NCBI GenBank assembly: GCA_019459485.1
Contig: JAIBEZ010000001.1
Span: 1-37,459 of the forward strand
Length of the DNA: 37,459 nucleotides
Direction: 5' to 3'
Origin: Prolixibacteraceae bacterium
GTDB taxonomy: Bacteria; Bacteroidota; Bacteroidia; Bacteroidales; Prolixibacteraceae
Both the position numbers and the translations under genes were made by a program. Every line of letters starts with the position of its first letter. Position 1 is the stretch's first letter. Under the pieces are notes generated by a model. It was not told the DNA's origin. It did not search any database and saw only the letters and a program-made list of their open reading frames with translations. This document shows, piece after piece, positions 9,201 to 16,020 of the stretch.

Positions 9201-11466
9201 CCGCATTGAGCGGGAAGCAGATTTTAGAAGCGGAAATATTTCTGCGTTGTTCTGCTCACCAACCATGGAATTAGGGATTGACATTGCGGATCTGAATATC
9301 GTTCACATGCGCAATGTGCCACCAAGCCCGGCAAATTATGCCCAGCGAAGTGGTCGTGCAGGCCGGAGCGGACAAACTGCTTTGGTTTTGACCTATTGTT
9401 CTTCCGGATCTCCACACGACCGAAATTACTTTGAAGCGGCTGAAAAGATGGTTTCCGGAGTTGTTGTTCCACCACGAATTGATCTCAAAAATGAGGAATT
9501 GATTCGGACTCATTTCAATGCATACGTGCTAATGGAACTTGGCTTACAGAAGCTGAACATTTCAGTGAGTGACATTCTGGATATTACCAAAATATTTGAT
9601 TTGCCGCTGTTGCCTGATTTGTCAACATACATTCAGGATCAACAAACTAAATTCAAGGATAAATGGGTAGAAGGATTCAGGGGAATCATTCGTGGCATTG
9701 AGCCGAGATTAAGCGAAACCCATTGGTACAATCCATCGTGGATAGAACGTCAGGCTGCAACTTTTTATACCCGTTTTGACGCGGCTATTGACCGATGGAG
9801 AATTTTATACCGGAATGCCAAAAAGATGGTTGACTTTGCGAATGCGATCCTGGAAGACCCAACCATTAAATACGACAGCGATCAGGCCAGAGAAGCCCGG
9901 CGTCAGCGTGGAGTTGGGGAAAAACAACAGTCGTTGTTAAAGAACGAACAAGATCAACGGTTCGGAAACAATTCGGAATTCTATATTTTCAGGTACCTGG
10001 CTTCAGAAGGTTTCCTTCCGGGATATAATTTTACCCGATTGCCTGTTCGTGTTTTTGTAGGTTACAAACATTCGGATCAAGGTGAATATATTTCACGGTC
10101 ACGTTTCGTTGCACTGAAAGAGTTTGGGCCACAGAATCTGATTTACCACAACGGAAGCAAATATGTGATCAACCGGATGATGTTGATGGATGCGGAGGCT
10201 AAAACGAGACCTATTAAAATATCGAAACAAACCGGTTATGCATTTCTGGACGACGATGCCAAATTAGCCAACAACGACCCCATCAACCACATTGAACTGA
10301 AAGGTGAAAAGAACGTGGAAGTGATCCATCGGTTGCTTGAAATCAGCGAATCGGAAGGAAAACCACAGGAACGCATATCCTGCGAAGAGGAAGAACGAAC
10401 TTCTCAAGGATTTGTGATCGATCAGTATTTCAGATACCCTGAAGGAATGGAAGCAAACATTCAATCGGTAATCAAATCAGGAGATTCGCCGTTGTTACGG
10501 GTGATTTACGGACCGTCAACCGAACTCATACAACTGAACCGTAAATGGAAACGATCGAAGGAATCGAATGGATTTAATATCGATAACCGGAGCGGACGCT
10601 GGTTAAGACAGGCTGAACTGGAAAAACAGGACATTAAGGATAATGCCAAAGAAGTAATGCTTTTTGCGAGGAACAATGCGGATAGTTTATACCTCCAACC
10701 GGTGAAAGAATTAGGCATCGGTTCTGAACAGATTATTACTTTGAGTTACGCGCTGAAGCGGGCCATTGAAAAACTTTTCCAGACCGAAGAAAGTGAGATT
10801 GGCGTTTGGATTATGGGGAACAACGAAGCCCCAAATATCATGATTTATGAAGCTTCCGAAGGTAGTTTGGGTATTTTATCACAGCTGATTGAAGACCCGA
10901 TTAAATTCAAACAGATATTCGTTGAAGCCTATCAGTTGCTTCATTTTGATCCGGTGACACGGCAAGATACACGGCCTGATCTACCAAAAGCGAATTATGA
11001 AGATATTTTATCCTATTACAACCAAAAGCATCACGATGTTTTAGACCGCTTTGGTGTAAAGGAAGCACTTGAAAAACTGATGGATTGCACCATCGAACCG
11101 AGCGGAAAACATGGTGACCGTCAGGAACAATACAAATACCTGCTTGAAAACTACGATCAGAATTCATCGACTGAACTTCCTTTGATCAAATACCTCTATC
11201 ATAACGGATATGCATTGCCGGATAAGGCGCAGATCAACATGCCCGATTTTTACATCAGCATCGACTTTGTGTACAATTCTACCAACGGTCCGGTTTTGAT
11301 TTTGTGCGATGGAAGCGTTCACAATGAAGTGGAGCAGAAAAAACAGGATGAACACAAACGTCAGCTTATGCGCAATGCAGGATATGACGTTGTTGAATGG
11401 CATTACACCGAAAAGCTGGAGGATTTGGTTCAGCGCAGAAAAGATGTATTCAGAAAAATCAGCTAA
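6208..11466 (+). CDS. Large DEAD/DEAH helicase with DUF1998-like region and VSR-like nuclease tail (DrmA/DruE-like)
   Basis: This 1752-aa superfamily-2 helicase has a Q-like motif LYKHQVEAL, Walker A TSGTGSGKS (102-110), DELH (251-254), a GTSATMAS motif III near 283-290, CSPTMELGID (motif V) and QRSGRAGRSG (motif VI, 1046-1055). Around 1532-1610 the IMIYEASEGSLGIL segment resembles DUF1998, though without the usual cysteine cluster. The C-terminal ~70 residues, with D1686 and the LCDGSVHN motif (D1701, H1705), resemble VSR/DUF559-type PD-(D/E)XK nucleases. YprA-like helicases with DUF1998 are found in DISARM (DrmA with DrmB) and Druantia (DruE). Three bases separate it from the next helicase gene. 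It probably loads on or unwinds phage DNA. It might represent fused DrmA and DrmB functions; assignment to DISARM rests mainly on the two genes that follow. Confidence 0.85.
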   Translation: MNIFNIHSNIISDYKSYIKSFLSIKDIRIKEVVEKAFEESGFMPEPLIQFNPSFDKGQTLKELVGEGKIHEELPAIFGTYNLYKHQVEALKIGIQGKGFVVTSGTGSGKSLTYLATIFNKLLQDNSTKTKGVKAILVYPMNALINSQEEEIKKYELNYLISKTPSATVMPADRLTLDEKIDYLKSITTSRFPITYSKYSGQENQEARERMKKEVPDIILTNYMMLELIMTRQSEQWMRESLSKNLQFLVFDELHTYRGRQGSDVSLLIRRIKNLAQNKITSIGTSATMASVGKKEEKQQAVADVAKTIFDDQFELSQIIGEYLVTCTNPEKKNPNEWDLQEAIEKGINIEDDEEIFFDHPLAIWLENRIALNYLEDGHIERGTPKKFSAIVKELQKDSGSAKVKVDENLRKVLLWAEKLNNKAASKSVRKSFLPFRFHQFISQTNTVYLTLDPNDQRDITVKSGRYIKDKGAQDGDKFIYPVLFSRYSGHEFICVTKNFANNTLIPRNPDESPETLSFTEGKKMDLTELNFADGYLLIPQDVNDEIWADENEDDLPDSWYKENKSGRDLFPFYRFQIPQKIYFNNYGKFSNEPVFEQWGWYISAKLRLDPTAGLIYEDSKTNENTKLMRLGNEGRSSATTIMSFSVIKSLNGEGEDIRNQKLLSFTDNRQDASLQAGHFNDFLTTARLRSAVGFALKDAPSGLKVYDIAQRTCEKLKLKESEYARISNDVWPDEENERALKDFLVIRILYDLKRGWRYVLPNLEQCAMLKVEYEKLGLYCQQDNFFNDLLLFNQITPSKREEILIQVLNFFRTSFSINHPILSEKRRETEDFLNLKLDNDKLWSLERDEKIEAASYMVSQNPGKTFRIYTNSIGSRSNLAKYFKRLLRENGLDALKTDAYIEFINEVCKVLKKGNFLKDESIKGDKGTVTGYQLRADKIVWKLGDCETIELDNVRMSSYKALDIKPNTFFQKLYSIDFNAYKKQIIGREHTGQLGTDIRIEREADFRSGNISALFCSPTMELGIDIADLNIVHMRNVPPSPANYAQRSGRAGRSGQTALVLTYCSSGSPHDRNYFEAAEKMVSGVVVPPRIDLKNEELIRTHFNAYVLMELGLQKLNISVSDILDITKIFDLPLLPDLSTYIQDQQTKFKDKWVEGFRGIIRGIEPRLSETHWYNPSWIERQAATFYTRFDAAIDRWRILYRNAKKMVDFANAILEDPTIKYDSDQAREARRQRGVGEKQQSLLKNEQDQRFGNNSEFYIFRYLASEGFLPGYNFTRLPVRVFVGYKHSDQGEYISRSRFVALKEFGPQNLIYHNGSKYVINRMMLMDAEAKTRPIKISKQTGYAFLDDDAKLANNDPINHIELKGEKNVEVIHRLLEISESEGKPQERISCEEEERTSQGFVIDQYFRYPEGMEANIQSVIKSGDSPLLRVIYGPSTELIQLNRKWKRSKESNGFNIDNRSGRWLRQAELEKQDIKDNAKEVMLFARNNADSLYLQPVKELGIGSEQIITLSYALKRAIEKLFQTEESEIGVWIMGNNEAPNIMIYEASEGSLGILSQLIEDPIKFKQIFVEAYQLLHFDPVTRQDTRPDLPKANYEDILSYYNQKHHDVLDRFGVKEALEKLMDCTIEPSGKHGDRQEQYKYLLENYDQNSSTELPLIKYLYHNGYALPDKAQINMPDFYISIDFVYNSTNGPVLILCDGSVHNEVEQKKQDEHKRQLMRNAGYDVVEWHYTEKLEDLVQRRKDVFRKIS

Positions 11467-11469
11467 ACT

Positions 11470-14289
11470 ATGAGCTCAACTACGATAAATAAACCCGGCA
11501 GCATGGTGAAATACCGGGAGCGCGAATGGATTGTTTTGCCTTCCGAAGATCAGGACCTGATGATGTTAAAACCATTGGGTGGCTCCGACGAAGAAATCAC
11601 AGCCATCTTCCTACCTCTTCAATCGATGCCGGGAGAAAAGGCGGAACCAGCCTCATTTGCATTACCCAGCACGAATGACATTGGAGCGTTTGAAACGGCG
11701 AAGGTTCTGTTCGATGCTTCACGCCTGTCGTTTCGAAATGCCAGCGGACCGTTTCGCTGCATGGGTAAACTTTCCTTCAGGCCACGGTCATACCAGTTGG
11801 TGCCGTTGGTTATGGCGCTGAAACATCAGGAGGCTGTGCGGATGTTGATTGGCGATGATGTGGGTATCGGTAAAACGGTGGAAGCGTTGATTATTCTGAA
11901 AGAATTGATGGAACGCGGCGAAGTGAAGAAATTTGCCGTAATCTGTCCACCACATTTGTGCGAACAGTGGCAAAAAGAGTTGAAAGATAAACTGGATATG
12001 GACGCCGAAATTATCCGGTCAAGCACTGCCGCTTCACTGGACCGCAAGCTTCCGGATGACCGGAGTGTATTTTTTCATTTTCCGTATCAGGTGATTTCAA
12101 TCGACTACATTAAAGCTGATAAACGACGTGGAATCTTTTTGAACGACTGTCCGGATTTTATCATTGTGGATGAAGCACATACCTGTGCGCTGCCTGCCGG
12201 AGCATCGTCGAAGAACCAACAGCAGCGATATGCTTTGTTGCACGACATCGCTCTGAAAACCGACAAACACATTTTATTACTGACAGCCACTCCGCATAGT
12301 GGGAAAGACGATGAATTTAAATCGTTACTGGGATTGGTTAACCCGGAGTTCAGGACTTATAATTTCGAAAGTCTGGATCAGACCAACCGGAGAAAAATTG
12401 CCCGACATTTTGTACAGCGAAAACGCGAAAACATAAAGCGATGGCTGAAAGAAGAAACGCCGTTTCCTGATCGGGATTCGAAGGAAATTGGATTTTTTCT
12501 GGCACCCGAATACAAAGATTTTTACAAGGTGATGCTCGATTTTGCACGTGGATTAAGCAAGGAAGGCGAAAAGAAAAATACTGCACGAATCCGCTATTGG
12601 GCGGCATTGGCTTTGCTTCGTGGAGTGATGTCGAGCCCGGCAGCCGGATACGAAATGTTGCTGAACCGGCAGTCGAAAAAATTGAGTGCAGATGAACTCA
12701 GCGATATTCAGGAACAGGAAAATCCGCACATCGAAAAGTTGTTCTTTGATACCGACAGCAGTCAGGCTGAATTGATTGATATTGCCGATCTGGAAGAATT
12801 TGAACTGGAAGAAATCAAAGTCCTTTGTGAGCAGATTCAAACGCTGGCCTGTCTGGAAAAAGACAACAAAGCCAAAGCTGCATTAAAGATTGTGAGTGAT
12901 TGGATCAAGGAAGGATTTCATCCGATCATCTTCTGTAAATACATTGCTACAGCTAAATACCTGGGGAAAATCTTAAAGGAAAATCTTCCGGCGAAAATTG
13001 ATGTACAAACCATTACATCGGAGTATGCCGATGAGCAGCGAAAAGAAGCCATCGACCTGATGGGGAAAAGTGAAAAGCGTGTGTTGGTAGCTACCGATTG
13101 TTTGTCGGAAGGGATCAATTTACAGGAACAATTTACCGCTGTGTTACATTACGATTTGCCCTGGAACCCAAATCGCATTGAACAGCGGGATGGGCGTGTT
13201 GACCGCTACGGACAGGATGCTCCGGTTGTGAAATCGTATTTGCTGTGGGGAGAAGACAATCCCATTGATCAGATCGTTTTAAAAGTTATCATCCGTAAAA
13301 TCCGCGATATACAAAAGGCAACCGGTGTCTCCATTTCCATTGGCGAAGATAACCAGTCGATCATGGATGCTGTGCTGAATGAAATTCTGGTGGCCGATAA
13401 AAAAGCGGTTGATCAGGGCGTACAGATGAGACTCTTCGATGATAAGATTACCAATGAACTGGAAGCTGCCCGTCAAAAGGCCGAAAACCTCCGGAGCATT
13501 TTTGCTCATGAAGCCATCAAGCCTGAAACCATTGAAGCCGATTTGAAAAGTGTGGACGAAGCCATTGGAGACATGGATTCGGTGGAGCATTTCGTGATCA
13601 ATGCGGTAACGCATCTTCAGGCAACCATCCGGAGAGACACCAAAGGTTATTTGCTTTTCCCTCAAAATTTACCCCATCACCTGAAAGCTCATTTCGGAAA
13701 TGAACCCGAAGTGAAGGTGAGTTTCGATTCGCCCACACCAAAAGGGTACCGGTACATTGGACGAAACCATCAGTTTGTGGAACAGCTGTGTCAGTTTCTG
13801 CTGGCCCTGGCTTTCAACGGACATCAGGAATACGAGCCGGTTGCCCGGGTTGCCGAAATTCAAACCGATAGTGTCAGCCTGAAAACCACGCTGGTGATGT
13901 TCAGGGTTCGGAATGTGATTAAGGAAGTTTTGGGAAACCGCGAGGTGATTGCCGAAGAAATGTATTTGTGGGGCTACGAAGGTTCGGGTGACAGCGCCCG
14001 TTCCATTCAATTTCAGGAGGCCAAACAGTTGCTCCTGAATGCCCGGAGTTTGAGCAACCTGCCCATTGAACGACAAAAGGAAGATCTGGAACGGGAGCTG
14101 GTGCATTTCGACGAACTGAAAGGACGGTTTATGGATTTGGCCATCGAACGGGCCGAAAATCTGATTGAAGCTCATGGGCGTTTCAAGGAACTGGTTGGAG
14201 GTCGCCGCTACGAAAAGGCTACTCCGGTGCTGCCACCTGATGTTATGGGAGTTTATATCCTGATGCCGAAACCGCAAAATCTGATTTGA
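11470..14289 (+). CDS. drmD: SNF2-type helicase/translocase, DrmD-like
   Basis: This 939-aa protein starts with the segment PGSMVKYREREWIVLPS, which I associate with DrmD of class 1 DISARM. It has Walker A GDDVGIGKT (128-136), DEAH (234-237), LTATPHSG (about 270), and a C-terminal helicase lobe with VATDCLSEGINLQ and QRDGRVDRYGQ (572-582). Residues from about 640 on are largely helical and charged. In class 1 DISARM, DrmD works with the methyltransferase DrmMI and the DrmAB core to restrict incoming phage DNA. It starts 3 bp after the large helicase, so the two are co-transcribed. The expected partner DrmMI follows only after an inserted AbiE module. Confidence 0.85.
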   Translation: MSSTTINKPGSMVKYREREWIVLPSEDQDLMMLKPLGGSDEEITAIFLPLQSMPGEKAEPASFALPSTNDIGAFETAKVLFDASRLSFRNASGPFRCMGKLSFRPRSYQLVPLVMALKHQEAVRMLIGDDVGIGKTVEALIILKELMERGEVKKFAVICPPHLCEQWQKELKDKLDMDAEIIRSSTAASLDRKLPDDRSVFFHFPYQVISIDYIKADKRRGIFLNDCPDFIIVDEAHTCALPAGASSKNQQQRYALLHDIALKTDKHILLLTATPHSGKDDEFKSLLGLVNPEFRTYNFESLDQTNRRKIARHFVQRKRENIKRWLKEETPFPDRDSKEIGFFLAPEYKDFYKVMLDFARGLSKEGEKKNTARIRYWAALALLRGVMSSPAAGYEMLLNRQSKKLSADELSDIQEQENPHIEKLFFDTDSSQAELIDIADLEEFELEEIKVLCEQIQTLACLEKDNKAKAALKIVSDWIKEGFHPIIFCKYIATAKYLGKILKENLPAKIDVQTITSEYADEQRKEAIDLMGKSEKRVLVATDCLSEGINLQEQFTAVLHYDLPWNPNRIEQRDGRVDRYGQDAPVVKSYLLWGEDNPIDQIVLKVIIRKIRDIQKATGVSISIGEDNQSIMDAVLNEILVADKKAVDQGVQMRLFDDKITNELEAARQKAENLRSIFAHEAIKPETIEADLKSVDEAIGDMDSVEHFVINAVTHLQATIRRDTKGYLLFPQNLPHHLKAHFGNEPEVKVSFDSPTPKGYRYIGRNHQFVEQLCQFLLALAFNGHQEYEPVARVAEIQTDSVSLKTTLVMFRVRNVIKEVLGNREVIAEEMYLWGYEGSGDSARSIQFQEAKQLLLNARSLSNLPIERQKEDLERELVHFDELKGRFMDLAIERAENLIEAHGRFKELVGGRRYEKATPVLPPDVMGVYILMPKPQNLI

Positions 14290-14311
14290 GATGACAAAAA
14301 TATACTGCATA

Positions 14312-14344
14312 TTTGTCCGAAATTTACCGTATATTTCGGACAAA
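14312..14344. promoter_or_regulatory. 12-bp inverted-repeat operator upstream of abiEi
   Basis: TTTGTCCGAAAT (14312-14323) and ATTTCGGACAAA (14333-14344) are perfect reverse complements with a 9-bp spacer, ending 16 bp before the abiEi-like ATG. AbiEi antitoxins are known to repress their own promoter by binding inverted repeats. Near-consensus -7 boxes (CATATTTG at 14308-14315, TATATTTC at 14330-14337) overlap the arms, so bound antitoxin would block transcription. Confidence 0.75.
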
Positions 14345-14360
14345 CTATTAAAATAAAAAC

Positions 14361-14978
14361 ATGGAAGACAGTATTTCACAAACAATAAGAGAACGGATTA
14401 AGCATATTCAGGATGGTGAATTGTTTTCAATCAGCGATTTTGAGGACATAAACAATGATAACCTTGTTACACGGATCTTGTCGCGTTTGCAAAACGAAAA
14501 TATCATTGTTCGTGTGGCTACAGGTATTTATATGAATCCTAAAAAAACACAGTTTGGCATCTTGTACCCAACAATTGATCAGATTGCAAAAAAAATTGCT
14601 GAACGAGATAAGGCTCAAATTATGCCAACAGGAGATACCGCGTTGAATATATTAGGTTTTTCTACACAAGTACCGATGAACGCCGTTTATCTGACCAACG
14701 GTGCAAAACGAAAAGTGAAAGTTGGCAAAAGGATCATCATTTTTAAAAATGTCGTTCAAAAAAATTTCCAATTCAAAGGTCAACTTTTACCACTTATAGT
14801 TATAGCCTTGAAGGAACTGGGTGAAAGTCGCGTTACTGACGAAATCAGGAATAAAATCATAAAACTTGTTACAGAGAGCAGCGCCGAAGAAAAGACTACT
14901 ATGATGCACGATTTATATCTGTCGCCGGTGTGGATTAAGGAGTTACTTTTTCCAATCATTAAAACAGCAACGGTATGA
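14361..14978 (+). CDS. AbiEi-like antitoxin (DUF6088-type), type IV toxin-antitoxin
   Basis: This 205-aa protein has an N-terminal winged-helix domain (residues 1-60: FSISDFEDINN, LSRLQNENIIVRVATGIYMNP) and a C-terminal antitoxin domain with MPTGDTALNILGFSTQVP and YLTNGAKRKVKVG, the pattern of DUF6088/AbiEi proteins. It overlaps the toxin gene by 4 bp (ATGA), the standard coupling for this pair. The preceding 12-bp palindrome is its likely operator. In the AbiE system the antitoxin counteracts the nucleotidyltransferase toxin without stable protein contact and autoregulates. It interrupts the DISARM-like operon between drmD and the methyltransferase. Confidence 0.85.
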   Translation: MEDSISQTIRERIKHIQDGELFSISDFEDINNDNLVTRILSRLQNENIIVRVATGIYMNPKKTQFGILYPTIDQIAKKIAERDKAQIMPTGDTALNILGFSTQVPMNAVYLTNGAKRKVKVGKRIIIFKNVVQKNFQFKGQLLPLIVIALKELGESRVTDEIRNKIIKLVTESSAEEKTTMMHDLYLSPVWIKELLFPIIKTATV

Positions 14979-15982
14979 GTATTTGGATCCATTATGGTGA
15001 GGACGAAAAACTTGCTATGCTTCAACATACGGCAGAAGCAATAAACGTTGTAGAACAGGCGGTTGAGAAAGATTGGTGGGTAAGCGCCATTTTGATGGCA
15101 TTATCAAAAACAACATGGGCTGATTTCTTGCAATTCAAAGGTGGTACATCCCTGAGCAAATCGTGGGGACTGATTAATCGTTTCAGCGAAGATATTGACC
15201 TGGCGGTAAGCCGTTTATTTTTCGGTTTGCCCGATGACACTCCACAACAACGAACCGCAATTCGCCGAAAGTCGTTTCATTACATCAAAAACACGCTGAT
15301 TAAGGAATTGAACCAAATACTGACTTCAAGCGGTATATCTGATTTTGAAATAGAACTTGTTACCAGGAACAGCAGCGAGGTGGTTACCATGGTTGAAGTG
15401 AAATACAAAAGTATTCTTACATCGGTGATTGATTATGTACTGCCAGTTGTGAAAATTGAATTCAGTGCCATGTCACTTGATGATCCGTATTCAGAAAAAG
15501 AAATGACAACGCTCATTCACGCTCAATATACTGCGATTGATAACGATATAAGTTGTGTGTTTAAATCGGTATTGCCGGAACGTACTTTTTTAGAAAAGAT
15601 ATTTTTGTTACACGAAGAATATCAAAAAAGCGATCCGCGCACTGAAAGAATGACAAGACATTTGTACGATTTAGAAAAAATGATGGACAGCCCATATGCA
15701 GAATCGGCATTGCAAAACACGGCACTGTACAAAACCATTATCAGCCACCGACAAAAATTCAGTAATATTCAAGATATTGATTACCAAACACATTATCCAG
15801 ATCAAATACAAATTTGTCCGCCTGAGAGATTGCTGAATAGTTGGAGAGCCGATTACGAAAACTTATGTGAAAGTTTCATCTATGAAAAATCAAAAAAATC
15901 ATTCGACGAATTGACAGACCGAATTCTGGATCTGACTAACCGAATTAGAGAAATAAATCTGAAGGCGGATGAAGACAAATGA
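14975..15982 (+). CDS. AbiEii/AbiGii-family nucleotidyltransferase toxin
   Basis: This 335-aa protein carries the nucleotidyltransferase signature FKGGTSLSK (G56-G57-T58-S59) and EDIDLAV (E72-D73-I74-D75), spaced as in AbiEii/AbiGii/MenA-type toxins, which transfer nucleotides, in studied cases to tRNA, and so stop translation. The helical C-terminal half fits the family. It overlaps the antitoxin gene by 4 bp and ends 38 bp before the methyltransferase start. The pair can act as abortive infection on its own or stabilise the surrounding DISARM-like locus. The catalytic motifs look intact. Confidence 0.87.
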   Translation: MSIWIHYGEDEKLAMLQHTAEAINVVEQAVEKDWWVSAILMALSKTTWADFLQFKGGTSLSKSWGLINRFSEDIDLAVSRLFFGLPDDTPQQRTAIRRKSFHYIKNTLIKELNQILTSSGISDFEIELVTRNSSEVVTMVEVKYKSILTSVIDYVLPVVKIEFSAMSLDDPYSEKEMTTLIHAQYTAIDNDISCVFKSVLPERTFLEKIFLLHEEYQKSDPRTERMTRHLYDLEKMMDSPYAESALQNTALYKTIISHRQKFSNIQDIDYQTHYPDQIQICPPERLLNSWRADYENLCESFIYEKSKKSFDELTDRILDLTNRIREINLKADEDK

Positions 15983-16020
15983 CGAAAATATAAAAAATGC
16001 CACCGTGTAAAAAATAACCC

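Noticed and set aside
13669-14385. 238-codon minus-strand ORF opposite the drmD-like gene
   Set aside because: It lies wholly over the well-supported helicase coding frame and also covers the abiEi operator; the protein has low-complexity shadow character.
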